Shown: piece by piece, positions 1 through 8,678 of the stretch
How positions within the stretch are numbered: the first letter of the stretch is position 1
How the letters are laid out: every line of letters starts with the position of its first letter
Origin: Thiomicrospira pelophila DSM 1534
GTDB taxonomy: Bacteria; Pseudomonadota; Gammaproteobacteria; Thiomicrospirales; Thiomicrospiraceae
Length of the DNA stretch: 64,000 nucleotides
Reading direction: 5' to 3'
Assembly: GCF_000711195.1 (NCBI RefSeq)
Contig: NZ_JOMR01000001.1
Coordinates: 186,001 to 250,000 of the forward strand
Position numbers and translations under genes: made by a program
Notes under the pieces: model-generated
The model's input: only the letters and a program-made list of their open reading frames with translations
Told to the model about the DNA's origin: nothing
Databases searched by the model: none

Positions 1-52
1 TAAAATTCGCTGTTCTCTTTTTTCGATCGAAATTTTGTAATAGGTAACTGAC

Positions 53-187
53 ATGAAACGTACATTTCAACCAAGCGTAATCAAGCGCAAGCGCAATCAT
101 GGTTTCCGTGCTCGCATGGCAACTAAAAATGGCCGTAAAATTCTTGCGGCGCGTCGTGCAAAAGGTCGCGCACGTTTAACTGTATAG
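53..187 (+). CDS. rpmH: 50S ribosomal protein L34
   Basis: This is the small basic protein L34 of the large ribosomal subunit. The 44-residue translation begins [18 protein letters not shown] and ends RARLTV, matching the near-invariant bacterial L34 in full length and sequence. It is followed after six bases by rnpA, the standard arrangement in which both are co-transcribed. It was found by reading the sequence directly and is shorter than most gene-finding cut-offs. The upstream end of the window is too close to judge its promoter. Confidence 0.98.
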   Translation: MKRTFQPSVIKRKRNHGFRARMATKNGRKILAARRAKGRARLTV

Positions 188-193
188 AGTTAA

Positions 194-610
194 ATGAGCG
201 CCCCTTGCGTAAGCATGGATGCCTTATCTGGTGAGCAACAAGTCGACTTGTTGCGCCACCAAGATTTTCCTAAATCCCTCCGCCTACTTTCCCCAAACGA
301 ATTTCAATTTGTTTTTGCCGATGCGCAAAAATTTGCCAATCGTCATTGGACGCTAATTGTCCGTCCAAACAATTTATCTATTCCACGTTTAGGCCTAGCC
401 GTGTCTAAGAAACAACTGGCGCGTGCAGTATGGCGAAATCGGATCAAAAGAATCGCGCGTGAAGCATTTCGTCAACATAAGCTTAAGCTATGCGGGTATG
501 ATATTGTGGTGCTGGGGCGCAAGGGTATGCAAGATATTGATAATCTAACGCTGACCAGCAGTTTTCAGCATTTAATTCAAAAGATTCAGACAAGTAATCT
601 AAAAAAATAA
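194..610 (+). CDS. rnpA: Ribonuclease P protein component
   Basis: This is the protein subunit of RNase P, which assists the catalytic RNA in removing 5' leaders from tRNA precursors. The 138-residue protein has the family signature around residues 60-110: PRLGLAVSKKQLARAVWRN followed by RIKRIAREAFR, the basic RNR-type helix that contacts RNA. It has an N-terminal extension of about 25 residues before the conserved FPKSLRLLSPNEF segment, so a downstream ATG near 214 is a possible alternative start. It sits between rpmH and yidC. The small gene yidD, common between rnpA and yidC in gammaproteobacteria, is absent: only 19 bases separate rnpA and yidC. Confidence 0.96.
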   Translation: MSAPCVSMDALSGEQQVDLLRHQDFPKSLRLLSPNEFQFVFADAQKFANRHWTLIVRPNNLSIPRLGLAVSKKQLARAVWRNRIKRIAREAFRQHKLKLCGYDIVVLGRKGMQDIDNLTLTSSFQHLIQKIQTSNLKK

Positions 611-629
611 ACAGAGTTAAGGAATAAGC

Positions 630-2315
630 ATGAATATGAGAGCATTTTGGTGGATCGCACTCGCCTTCACCGCCATGTGGATTTGGTTTGAGTGGATGAA
701 ATTTAGCGCCCCTGAACCAGTAAATTCAACTGCGGCGGAGATTCACGCTGAACGTCCATCGGACGTGCCATCCGCCAATATGCCTTCAGTCGAAAATTCG
801 AATGCTGAGCAAACGGATCAATCGGTACCACAGGCCACAACCAAAGTTGAACAGGGTCAGCGTGTTCGTGTGACAACCGATACGTTAGCCTTGGAAATTG
901 ATACCTTGGGTGGCGATATTCGTGATGCCAAAATGTTGCAACATGGCATGCCAAACGATCATGATACCCCCTTCCATTTAATGGGCGATCAAGGCCCGCT
1001 AATTTATTTTGCTCAAAACGGCATTGCTGTCCCACGCAGTGCGAATTTACCGGCGCCGACTCACCGTGCTGTTTACCAAACCGAACAGCGTGATTACCGC
1101 TTAACGGATGAGCAATTACGTGTGCCTATGGTGTGGCGTGAAGATGGTATTGAAGTCACCAAAACCTATGTGTTTACTAAGGGTTCGTATTTGATTGATG
1201 TTGAATATGAAGTGCGTAATACCACAGACCAGGCCTGGTCTGGCAGTTTGTATTCACAATTTGTGCGTACGGCTTATGATCCTTATTCATCACGCATGAT
1301 GTATACCTATACGGGACCTGTTTATTACGACGATCATAGTGACGACAATAAATATAATAAGATTTCGTTCGATGACATTAATGATCAGCCGTTAGAAAAT
1401 CGCCAAATTCAGGGCGGTTGGGCCGCGATGATCCAGCATTATTTTTTAACGGCGGCCGTGCCAAATCAAGAGGCCACCAACACGTACTTTGCTAAAACGC
1501 TAGATCAAGGACGTTATGCAATTGGTGTGGTTGAGCCGAGCATCACTATTCAGTCAGGCCAGTCGGATGTTTTGCGCAGTCAAATTTATATTGGTCCAAC
1601 AGAACAGAATGTACTCAAAAAGATAGCACCAGGCCTGGAGAAAACCATTGATTATGGTATGTTCACAATTTTGGCGGAGCCGTTATTTTGGTTACTAAAC
1701 CATATTAACAATTTAATTGGCAACTGGGGTTGGTCGATTATTGCATTGACTATTTTGATTAAGTTGGCTTTTTACAAATTATCGGAAACCAGTTATCGAT
1801 CCATGGCGCGTTTGCGTAAATTTCAGCCTAAGTTAAAGCAGCTGAAAGAAAACTACGGTGACGATAAAGCCTTATTCCAGCAGAAAATGATGAAACTCTA
1901 CAAAGAAGAGAAGATTAATCCGCTGGGTGGTTGCTTGCCAATTTTGGTGCAAATGCCAGTATTTATCGCTTTGTATTGGGTGCTGATTTATTCGGTAGAG
2001 ATGCGTCAAGCTGAGTGGATCTTATGGATTACGGACCTATCAGCCAAAGACCCTTATTTTATCTTGCCAGTGTTAATGGGTTTAACCATGTGGATTCAGC
2101 AAAAGTTGAACCCAACTGCGATGATGGATGAAATGCAACAAAAGGTAATGAAGCTTTTACCCTTTATCTTTACCTTCTTCTTTATGTGGTTCCCAGCCGG
2201 CTTAGTACTTTACTGGTTAATGAACAACATTCTGTCGGTTTCTCAGCAGTGGTACATTACGCGCAAAATTGAAGCGGGTGAAGTCAACGAGACAAGCGAA
2301 CCTAAAAAGCGTTAA
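630..2315 (+). CDS. yidC: Membrane protein insertase YidC
   Basis: YidC inserts and folds inner-membrane proteins, alone or with SecYEG. The 561-residue protein has the proteobacterial layout: an N-terminal membrane anchor (about residues 5-22), a large periplasmic beta-sandwich domain to about residue 350, then the conserved core with five further membrane segments, including the motif INPLGGCLPILVQMPVFIALYW. The basic tail ends EPKKR. The start is preceded by TTAAGGA. One copy of the palindrome GACCAGGCCTGGTC lies in the periplasmic domain (read DQAWS), and a 10-base core copy lies further on (read APGLE), both in the less conserved part. A terminator follows directly. Confidence 0.97.
   Translation: MNMRAFWWIALAFTAMWIWFEWMKFSAPEPVNSTAAEIHAERPSDVPSANMPSVENSNAEQTDQSVPQATTKVEQGQRVRVTTDTLALEIDTLGGDIRDAKMLQHGMPNDHDTPFHLMGDQGPLIYFAQNGIAVPRSANLPAPTHRAVYQTEQRDYRLTDEQLRVPMVWREDGIEVTKTYVFTKGSYLIDVEYEVRNTTDQAWSGSLYSQFVRTAYDPYSSRMMYTYTGPVYYDDHSDDNKYNKISFDDINDQPLENRQIQGGWAAMIQHYFLTAAVPNQEATNTYFAKTLDQGRYAIGVVEPSITIQSGQSDVLRSQIYIGPTEQNVLKKIAPGLEKTIDYGMFTILAEPLFWLLNHINNLIGNWGWSIIALTILIKLAFYKLSETSYRSMARLRKFQPKLKQLKENYGDDKALFQQKMMKLYKEEKINPLGGCLPILVQMPVFIALYWVLIYSVEMRQAEWILWITDLSAKDPYFILPVLMGLTMWIQQKLNPTAMMDEMQQKVMKLLPFIFTFFFMWFPAGLVLYWLMNNILSVSQQWYITRKIEAGEVNETSEPKKR
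1227..1240. repeat. ACCAGGCCTGGT palindrome in yidC
   Basis: A 14-base perfect palindrome, GACCAGGCCTGGTC, in the periplasmic-domain part of yidC; read as D-Q-A-W-S. Confidence 0.95.
1629..1638. repeat. CCAGGCCTGG core palindrome in yidC
   Basis: The 10-base core with flanks A/A, so one base short of the full 12-mer; read as A-P-G-L-E. It lies near the end of the periplasmic domain. Confidence 0.85.
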
Positions 2316-2327
2316 TTCGCGACTATC

Positions 2328-2356
2328 AAAAGCCACGGTAAAACGTGGCTTTTTTA
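2328..2356 (+). terminator. Intrinsic terminator after yidC
   Basis: The arms AAAGCCACG and CGTGGCTTT enclose a six-base loop and are followed by a run of T. It begins 13 bases after the yidC stop and separates rpmH-rnpA-yidC from the TSUP gene. Confidence 0.9.
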
Positions 2357-2378
2357 TTTCAAAGACGAAAGTTTGATT

Positions 2379-3170
2379 ATGATTATTGAAGTTTTAATTT
2401 ACGCCGTAAGCGGAATGGTTACCGGGTTAATGGCGGGTTTATTAGGCATAGGTGGGGGCTTAATTCTGGTACCGGTCTTAAGCTCGGTATTTTTAATATT
2501 TTTGCAGACTGAATATATCGTGCATATGGCGATTGCAACTTCATTGGCGACGATTCTAGTGACTGGCCTGTCTTCAGTTATCAGCCATCATTATGAGCGT
2601 GCGGTTCAGTGGGATGTTTTACGTGCGATGTTACTAGGTATTTTAGTTGGAGGTTTTGTTGGGGCTTGGAGTTCACAATTTTTCTCAATGTACTGGTTAT
2701 CTAAGTTATTTGGAGTGATGGAAATAATGGCCGGTCTATATATGATTTGGGGCAAACAACCTCATGCTGATCGCTGTTTACCAGGATTTTTAGGATTGAA
2801 TGGTGTCGGCTTTGGTATTGGAAGCTTATCCGCTTTGTTGGGCATCGGTGGCGGGTCAATTTCAACTCCTTATTTGCAATGGAACAATGTGGTTATTCAA
2901 AGAGCCATCGCCACTTCCGCCGCGATAGGCTTACCCATTGCATTGGCTGGTACGTTTGGTTATATGTTAGCGGGTTTACAAGTTGATAATCTACCCGCCT
3001 ATACAACTGGTTTTGTGTATTGGCCAGCGTTTATTGCAATCGTTAGTATGAGTGTATTTACGGCTTTTTTGGGAGCCAAACTTGCTCACCGATTACCCAT
3101 TAAAGCGTTAAAGCGGATATTTGGTTTATTGTTAATTGGCTTAGGCATCAAAATGTTGTTTTTTTCTTAA
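2379..3170 (+). CDS. TSUP-family (TauE/SafE) membrane transporter
   Basis: This is a putative inner-membrane permease of the TSUP family, whose members export sulfite, sulfoacetate or related organosulfur anions. The 263-residue protein is almost entirely hydrophobic with about eight membrane segments. It carries the family's duplicated glycine-rich motif, GLLGIGGGLILVPVL near residue 20 and ALLGIGGGSISTPYL near residue 155. Substrate cannot be read from the sequence; sulfite export would suit a sulfur oxidiser but is inference. An in-frame TTG at 2373 would add two residues; ATG at 2379 is preferred. It sits between yidC and the origin region, which is not a common place for it. Confidence 0.85.
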   Translation: MIIEVLIYAVSGMVTGLMAGLLGIGGGLILVPVLSSVFLIFLQTEYIVHMAIATSLATILVTGLSSVISHHYERAVQWDVLRAMLLGILVGGFVGAWSSQFFSMYWLSKLFGVMEIMAGLYMIWGKQPHADRCLPGFLGLNGVGFGIGSLSALLGIGGGSISTPYLQWNNVVIQRAIATSAAIGLPIALAGTFGYMLAGLQVDNLPAYTTGFVYWPAFIAIVSMSVFTAFLGAKLAHRLPIKALKRIFGLLLIGLGIKMLFFS

Positions 3171-3409
3171 CAAACCAGTTGTGCTGATCAAGTTACAGAA
3201 AATAAATTATTGAAAATAAAAATACTCTACAAACAAGCAGTTAATCAATTTTAAACCAGGTTATCCACAGAGTTTAGGCCAGACTTATCCACAGGATGAC
3301 ACTGTTTTTAAAAGTTATTCACAGGTATAATCATTGGAAAATAAGATTTTCCCTTAACTTATCAGAGTTTTGGGTTAATGAATCAAGCTTAATTTGAGGA
3401 GTGCGTGTT
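3171..3409. other. Candidate chromosomal replication origin (oriC)
   Basis: This spacer directly upstream of dnaA has three DnaA boxes in the same orientation: TTATCCACA at 3261-3269, TTATCCACA at 3285-3293 and the one-mismatch TTATTCACA at 3315-3323. Just before them is an AT-rich stretch (about 3195-3245) suited to strand opening. Clustered DnaA boxes next to dnaA are the usual sign of oriC in gammaproteobacteria. A GC-skew switch, which would settle it, was not computed. Confidence 0.75.
3396..3401 (+). promoter_or_regulatory. Ribosome binding site that sets the dnaA start
   Basis: GAGGAG lies eight bases before TTG at 3410. It would touch the GTG at 3401, which gives the longest frame, so that GTG cannot use it. 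This places the dnaA start at TTG 3410. Confidence 0.7.
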
Positions 3410-4771
3410 TTGAGTCATTTGTGGTCGCAAAGTCTAAAGTTCTTAGAGAATGATCTAAATGAACAACAGTTTCATAGCTGGATACGCCCTTTAAAAGTGA
3501 TTGAAGAAGAGTCTGTCATACGTTTACTGGCTCCCACGCCCTTTATTTTGGACTGGGTTAACCGTAAGTTAATGAGTAACATTCGTGAAGCTGTCCATAA
3601 AGTTGTACCCCATAACCCTCCCCAGGTTCGTTTAGAAATAGGGGAGTACGATACGCAAGCGCCAGAACTCGAATCTAGTGTTCCAAAGCCACTACAACAG
3701 CCGGTTCAATCAGACACCCCGTCTAAAACAGACACAAATAAAAAAACTATCAAGCACAAGCTTAATCCGAACTATACTTTTGACAATTTTGTCGAAGGTA
3801 AAGCCAACCAGCTTGCCGCCGCTGCCGCACGCCAAGTGGCCGATAACCCCGGTGGCAGTTATAACCCTTTCTTTATTTATGGTGGGGTAGGCTTGGGTAA
3901 AACCCACTTAATGCACGCGATCGGTAACGCCTTAATAGAAAAAAATCCGCAAGCGCGTGTCGCCTATCTACATTCTGAAAGTTTCGTTGCGGATATGGTT
4001 AACGCATTGCGCCATAATAAAATTGAAGACTTTAAGCGGTTTTATCGTTCGCTAGATGCTTTATTGATTGATGATATTCAGTTCTTTGCCAACAAAGAGC
4101 AGTCTCAAGAAGAGTTTTTCCATACGTTTAATACCTTGCTAGAAGGTAATAAGCAGGTTATCCTCACTTCTGATCGTTTTCCAAAGGAAGTGGATGGTTT
4201 AGAAGACCGTCTCAAGTCCCGCTTTGGTTGGGGTTTAACCATAGCTGTTGAACCACCAGAATTTGAAATGCGGGTTGCGATTTTAATGAAAAAAGCGAGT
4301 GAAGCCGGTTTTGCATTACCTGAAGATGTGGCCTTTTTTATTGCCAAACGTCTACGTGGTAATGTAAGAGAGCTCGAAGGTGCACTTAAACGTGTTGTCG
4401 CGTTTGCCCAGTTCACTCAGCGAAGCTTAAGTGTTGAAATGGTTAAAGAAGCGCTTAAAGACCTGTTGGCTTTACAGCAAAAGATGGTAACGCTCGAAAA
4501 TATTCAAAAAACCGTGGCCGACTATTTTAAGTTGCGTGTTGCCGATATGCTTTCTAAACGACGCACTCGAAATGTCGCTAGACCACGCCAAGTAGCGATG
4601 GCGTTGGCTAAAGAGTTAACGCACCACAGTTTGCCAGAAATTGGGGATGCCTTTGGTGGTCGAGATCACACAACCGTTTTGCATGCGGTGCGTAAAGTTA
4701 AAGAGTTGCGCGAAACCGATCATAGAATGGACGAAGACTTTAATAAACTAATTCGAATTATAACTTCTTGA
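3410..4771 (+). CDS. dnaA: Chromosomal replication initiator DnaA
   Basis: DnaA binds DnaA boxes at the origin, melts the adjacent DNA and loads the helicase. The 453-residue protein shows the N-terminal interaction domain ([20 protein letters not shown]), a variable linker at about residues 85-115, the AAA+ ATPase domain with Walker [14 protein letters not shown] and Walker [10 protein letters not shown], and the C-terminal box-binding domain with signature [14 protein letters not shown]. The chosen TTG start gives [11 protein letters not shown], matching the family N-terminus. The candidate oriC lies upstream and dnaN follows after ten bases. Confidence 0.97.
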   Translation: MSHLWSQSLKFLENDLNEQQFHSWIRPLKVIEEESVIRLLAPTPFILDWVNRKLMSNIREAVHKVVPHNPPQVRLEIGEYDTQAPELESSVPKPLQQPVQSDTPSKTDTNKKTIKHKLNPNYTFDNFVEGKANQLAAAAARQVADNPGGSYNPFFIYGGVGLGKTHLMHAIGNALIEKNPQARVAYLHSESFVADMVNALRHNKIEDFKRFYRSLDALLIDDIQFFANKEQSQEEFFHTFNTLLEGNKQVILTSDRFPKEVDGLEDRLKSRFGWGLTIAVEPPEFEMRVAILMKKASEAGFALPEDVAFFIAKRLRGNVRELEGALKRVVAFAQFTQRSLSVEMVKEALKDLLALQQKMVTLENIQKTVADYFKLRVADMLSKRRTRNVARPRQVAMALAKELTHHSLPEIGDAFGGRDHTTVLHAVRKVKELRETDHRMDEDFNKLIRIITS

Positions 4772-4781
4772 GGCTGTTAAG

Positions 4782-5891
4782 ATGAAATTGACCTTGAAAC
4801 GTGAAAACCTCCTAAAAGCCCTACAAACTGTGGCTGGTGTGGTAGAGAAGCGTCAAACTATGCCCATTTTAGGGAATTTTTTATTTCAAGTATCACAGTC
4901 ATTTTTGATTGTGACAGGATCGGATTTAGAAATTGAAACTCGCTCACAGACCGAACTTGATCAGGTTGAAGGTGACGTTTTTGATATTACTTTGCCAGCT
5001 CAGAAGTTATTAACGATTGTGCGCTCTTTACCTGATGGCGTATTAGTGACGCTCGATTTTGATGAGGTTCGCTGTACTGTTAAAGCGGGTCGTTCTTCTT
5101 TTAAGCTTTCCACTTTGCCTGGTTCAGATTACCCACATATTGACTTGACTCAAGCCCAGCTAAGCTTTCGTTTAATGCAGGGTCAATTCAAACAACTGAT
5201 TCAACATTGCAGTTTTTCTATGGCGAGCCAGGATGTCCGATTTTATTTAAATGGTATGTTATTCGACATTAGTTCAAGTGCCTTGCGTTTGGTTGCGACA
5301 GATGGTCATCGGTTATCAACCTGTGCATTAGAGGCCGAGTTTGGTGAATTAACTCCTACCCAAGCGATTGTGCCGCGCAAGGCAATTATGGAGTTGACTA
5401 AATTGTTGGTGGATCAAGATGAGGAGATTCAGATCTCCTTAGCAAAAAACTACCTAACCGTTCAGTTTTTAGACACGGTGTTTACATGTAAATTAATTGA
5501 TGGCCGCTACCCTGATTATCGTCGAGTTATTCCACAGAATAACGACGTTTTTGTACAGACCGATCGTGAATTGTTAAAAGCCATTTTGCAACGTTCAGCC
5601 ATCTTGTCAAACGAGCGTTTTAAAGGGGTACGCATGGTTTTGGATCAAAACCTTCTTACTGTACATGCACAAAACAGCGAGCAAGATGAATCGCACGAAG
5701 ATATGGCGATTGACTATCAAGGTGAGAAAATTGAAATTGGTTTTAATGTGAGTTATTTACTGGATGTAATTAACTCGGTTAAAGATGATTGCATCACTTT
5801 GAGTTTAAAAGATAGTAGTAGTAGTTGTTTAGTTGCGGCTGAACTTGAAACCATGTCTTGTCAGCATGTGATTATGCCGATGCGTTTATAG
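4782..5891 (+). CDS. dnaN: DNA polymerase III beta sliding clamp
   Basis: The beta clamp encircles DNA and tethers DNA polymerase III and repair proteins. The 369-residue length matches the family, as do the N-terminal segment LLKALQTVAGVVEKRQTMPIL, the central ATDGHRLSTC and the C-terminal end VIMPMRL. It is preceded by GAGG and lies ten bases after dnaA. In many gammaproteobacteria recF and gyrB come next; here dnaN is followed by a terminator and then by sulfide-oxidation genes. Confidence 0.97.
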   Translation: MKLTLKRENLLKALQTVAGVVEKRQTMPILGNFLFQVSQSFLIVTGSDLEIETRSQTELDQVEGDVFDITLPAQKLLTIVRSLPDGVLVTLDFDEVRCTVKAGRSSFKLSTLPGSDYPHIDLTQAQLSFRLMQGQFKQLIQHCSFSMASQDVRFYLNGMLFDISSSALRLVATDGHRLSTCALEAEFGELTPTQAIVPRKAIMELTKLLVDQDEEIQISLAKNYLTVQFLDTVFTCKLIDGRYPDYRRVIPQNNDVFVQTDRELLKAILQRSAILSNERFKGVRMVLDQNLLTVHAQNSEQDESHEDMAIDYQGEKIEIGFNVSYLLDVINSVKDDCITLSLKDSSSSCLVAAELETMSCQHVIMPMRL

Positions 5892-5957
5892 GTTAAGATT
5901 AAGCAGACTTCTTGATCTGGCTCAATATTCATAATTTCTTCATTTTCTCAGACAAAC

Positions 5958-5988
5958 AAAAAGCCCCAATTTAAATGGGGCTTTTTTG
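5958..5988 (+). terminator. Intrinsic terminator after dnaN
   Basis: The arms AAAAAGCCCC and GGGGCTTTTT form a GC-rich hairpin ending in a T run, 67 bases after the dnaN stop. It ends the dnaA-dnaN transcript. Confidence 0.9.
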
Positions 5989-6030
5989 TTTTTATATTAT
6001 TAAAAAACAACAACTTAGGCCAACCTAGTT

Positions 6031-6056
6031 TTTATATTATAATTTTATAATATAAA
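6031..6056. repeat. 26-base AT-only palindrome upstream of fccA
   Basis: The arms TTTATATTATAA and TTATAATATAAA flank a central TT. It lies about 100 bases upstream of the cytochrome gene, in a spacer (5892-6154) that also repeats GTTTTTATATTAT near 5988 and 6028. It could be an operator, an AT-rich promoter element or simple low-complexity sequence. Confidence 0.5.
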
Positions 6057-6154
6057 TTAACATTATATTTAATCGTAAAGTTTTATTTGTAGGTGCTAAG
6101 TAACTCTTCTATATTGGATTGGCTCGTTCAAACAAATTAAATGAGGTTAAATTC

Positions 6155-6457
6155 ATGAAGAAATTGATTATCCCTGCTGTCGGTATATTACTGACCTTTT
6201 CTGTTCCGTTTGCTCATGCTGTAGATCGTGGAGAGTTATTAGCGAACAGTTGTTTCTCATGTCATGGATACGATGGCCAAGTTTCGGACGCTAAGATTCC
6301 AACACTTGCTAACTACCCTGCTTCTATGATCGTGTCACAAATGAAAGCCTATCGTGATGGCACGCGAACCGGCACTGTAATGAATCGCCATGCTAAAGGC
6401 TATACCGATGAAGAAATCGAGTTATTAGCGCAGTACATCGGTAAACAAGGATCATAG
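6155..6457 (+). CDS. fccA: Flavocytochrome c sulfide dehydrogenase, monoheme cytochrome subunit
   Basis: This is the electron-accepting cytochrome c subunit of sulfide dehydrogenase in the periplasm. The 100-residue precursor has a signal peptide (MKKLIIPAVGILLTFSVPFAHA), one heme motif CFSCH at about residues 31-35 and a distal methionine candidate in GTVMNRHAKGYTDEEI. Only one heme site is present, as in SoxE-like or monoheme FccA proteins rather than the diheme form. The start at 6155 is preceded by GAGG at 6143-6146; a longer TTG-started frame has no such site. It is ten bases from the flavoprotein gene and surely co-transcribed with it. Confidence 0.85.
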   Translation: MKKLIIPAVGILLTFSVPFAHAVDRGELLANSCFSCHGYDGQVSDAKIPTLANYPASMIVSQMKAYRDGTRTGTVMNRHAKGYTDEEIELLAQYIGKQGS

Positions 6458-6467
6458 GAGAGGTATT

Positions 6468-7769
6468 ATGAAAAACATTATTCAATCACTTTCACGTCGC
6501 CAATTAATTCAATTAGCCGCAGCAGGTGTTGCCGCACCCACAGCGGCTTTAACGCTCACTGGTTGCTCACAGAGTGGCCGCAAAGGCGCACCATCGGTAA
6601 TCGTTATAGGCGGTGGTTTTGGCGGTTCAGCGGCTGCGAAATATTTAAAACGTTACAATGCTGATTTAAATGTCACGTTAATTGAGCCGAAAAAAACTTA
6701 TGTAACCTGCCCAGGTTCAAACTGGGTCATTGGTGGCATTGCAGAGATGACACAGATTACGCATAACTATGATGCCGCTAAAAAGAATGGCATTAATGTG
6801 GTCCATGAAATGGTTACCTCGGTTGATCCTGAGAAACAAACTGTCACTTTATCTGGTGGTGAGGTTTTGAACTATGACAAGTTGGTTATGTCTCCAGGTA
6901 TTGATTTTAAGTTGGATGTACATGAAGGCGTTGATCAGGACACTGAAAATCATTTACCACATGCCTATAAGGCGGGGGACCAGACAATTTTATTGCGTGA
7001 CCAGTTACGCGCGATGAAAGATGGCGGTACGTTTGTTATGGTGGCACCACCTAACCCTTTCCGTTGTCCTCCTGGGCCATATGAACGTGCGGGCATGATT
7101 GCGCATTATTTGAAAAACAATAAACCTAAGTCCAAAATTTTGATTTTGGATCAAAAAAATGCCTTCTCAAAACAAGGCTTATTTCAAGAAGGGTGGCGTA
7201 ACAATTACGGTCAAATGATTGAATGGGTAGCCATGCAGGATGGTGGTGAAGTTAAAGGCTTTGATGTCGCTAATAAAACCATTGATGCGGGCTACGGTCA
7301 AGTCAAAGCGGACGTGATTAACTACATTCCGCCACAAAAAGCTGGAAAACTCGCCTTTAGCGTAGGTCTGACGAATGAAAGCGGGTTCTGCCCGGTTAAT
7401 CAGCAAACATTTGAATCGAGTATTCATAAAAATATTCACGTGATTGGTGATGCTTCAATTGCGAGCCCTATGCCTAAGTCTGGCCATTCGGCTACCAGTC
7501 AGGCAAAAACCACAGCAGCAAATATTGTATTGGAGTTGGCCGGTCAAGAAGCCATATCAGCTAAAAATGTGAATACCTGTTATTCGCTGGTTACGCCAGA
7601 TTACGCAATTTCAGTTGCAGCTGTTTATGATTTTAAAGATGGCAAAATCGCTGCTGTTCAGGGTGCGGGTGGTGTATCTCCAATGGGTGCCTCACCAGAG
7701 TTCCGCAAACAAGAAGCGGAATACACGCGCGGATGGTATCGCAGCATCACTAATGAAGTTTGGGGTTAA
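6468..7769 (+). CDS. fccB: Flavocytochrome c sulfide dehydrogenase, flavoprotein subunit
   Basis: This FAD-binding subunit (FccB/SoxF) oxidises sulfide and passes electrons to the cytochrome subunit. The 433-residue precursor starts with a twin-arginine signal (SRRQLIQLAAAG) ending near a lipobox-like LTGC. The FAD dinucleotide fold VIVIGGGFGGSAAAKYL follows. The two cysteines expected for the redox disulfide occur in YVTCPGSNWVIGG and SGFCPVNQQTF. A second flavin motif, NIHVIGDASIASPMPKSGHSA, and the C-terminal flavocytochrome domain complete the family pattern. With SQR at 11.5 kb the cell has two sulfide-oxidising enzymes in this region. Confidence 0.92.
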   Translation: MKNIIQSLSRRQLIQLAAAGVAAPTAALTLTGCSQSGRKGAPSVIVIGGGFGGSAAAKYLKRYNADLNVTLIEPKKTYVTCPGSNWVIGGIAEMTQITHNYDAAKKNGINVVHEMVTSVDPEKQTVTLSGGEVLNYDKLVMSPGIDFKLDVHEGVDQDTENHLPHAYKAGDQTILLRDQLRAMKDGGTFVMVAPPNPFRCPPGPYERAGMIAHYLKNNKPKSKILILDQKNAFSKQGLFQEGWRNNYGQMIEWVAMQDGGEVKGFDVANKTIDAGYGQVKADVINYIPPQKAGKLAFSVGLTNESGFCPVNQQTFESSIHKNIHVIGDASIASPMPKSGHSATSQAKTTAANIVLELAGQEAISAKNVNTCYSLVTPDYAISVAAVYDFKDGKIAAVQGAGGVSPMGASPEFRKQEAEYTRGWYRSITNEVWG

Positions 7770-7789
7770 ACTCAAACGTTTCTGTTCTT

Positions 7790-7815
7790 AAACCCGCTTT
7801 GGCGGGTTTTTTTGT
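7790..7815 (+). terminator. Intrinsic terminator after fccB
   Basis: The arms AACCCGC and GCGGGTT enclose TTTG and are followed by a run of T. It ends the fccAB transcript just before the ligase gene. Confidence 0.9.
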
Positions 7816-7847
7816 ACCTAAATTTGATTGAAAAATTAAGAGGTTTT

Positions 7848-8678
7848 ATGCGCTATTTTTGGATCGTGTCATTAAGTTTAATACTCAGTGTTAGCTGGGC
7901 TGATAAGCCTGATCTCATGGCTTTAGAGCGCTATGATAATCAGCGGATTGATGGGTGGTTGGTGAGCGAAAAGCTGGATGGCGTAAGAGCCTATTGGGAT
8001 GGTCAAAACTTAATCAGTCGTGGAGGTAATCAGTTAGCGGCTCCAGCTTGGTTTATTAAGGATTTTCCGCCTTTTGCGTTAGATGGTGAGCTTTGGATAG
8101 GCCGAGAGAAGTGTGAAGATACGCTCTCAATTGTGATGACTCAAACCCCGCATGATGGTTGGAAACAAGTCGGCTACCATATTTTTGATGTGCCTGATGC
8201 CAGTGGTGGATTAATCGCGCGGCTGGATGAATTAAAAACCTATTTAACCCAGCACGATCTGCCACATTTACACATTATTCCACAGCGCAAAGTTAATTCT
8301 GCTGAGGAACTTAAAACACATTTAGAAAAGTTAGTTAATAATGGCGCTGAAGGTTTAGTGGTTCGAGATCCTAATGTGGGTTACCAGGTTGGGCGCAGTC
8401 AACATGCACTTAAGGTAAAACCAAAATACGATGCAGAGTGTGAGGTAGCCGGTTATACCGAAGGTCAGGGAAAATATACAGGCCAGGTCGGCGCATTAAT
8501 TTGTGTAAATGAACAAAACCAACACTTAAAACTAGGCAGTGGGCTGACGGATAATTTACGCGCTAACCCGCCTAAAATTGGCAGCCAAGTTACCTATAGG
8601 TATTCAGGCTATACTCAAAAAGGCTGGCCAAAACACGCGGTTTATTATCGCCAAAGGAACCCCGAGCAACTCGATTAA
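7848..8678 (+). CDS. ligE: Exported ATP-dependent DNA ligase (LigE type)
   Basis: This is a minimal ATP-dependent DNA ligase with an export signal. The 276-residue protein begins with a hydrophobic signal peptide (MRYFWIVSLSLILSVSWA) cleaved before DKPDLM. The active-site motif EKLDGVRAYWDG follows, with the lysine that takes AMP at residue 42, then DGELWIGRE, EGLVVRDP and LKVKPKYDAE, the nucleotidyltransferase motifs III-V, and a C-terminal OB fold (about residues 195-270). LigE-type ligases occur in Haemophilus, Neisseria and other naturally transformable bacteria and are thought to act in the periplasm. AAGAGG four bases upstream supports the ATG at 7848 rather than 7812, which lies in the terminator. 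Confidence 0.88.
   Translation: MRYFWIVSLSLILSVSWADKPDLMALERYDNQRIDGWLVSEKLDGVRAYWDGQNLISRGGNQLAAPAWFIKDFPPFALDGELWIGREKCEDTLSIVMTQTPHDGWKQVGYHIFDVPDASGGLIARLDELKTYLTQHDLPHLHIIPQRKVNSAEELKTHLEKLVNNGAEGLVVRDPNVGYQVGRSQHALKVKPKYDAECEVAGYTEGQGKYTGQVGALICVNEQNQHLKLGSGLTDNLRANPPKIGSQVTYRYSGYTQKGWPKHAVYYRQRNPEQLD

Noticed and set aside
3401-3403. GTG as the dnaA start
   Set aside because: The ribosome binding site overlaps it; TTG 3410 fits spacing and family alignment better.
7179-7439. Minus-strand open frame within fccB
   Set aside because: A shadow of the plus-strand gene; no ribosome site and no recognisable protein.
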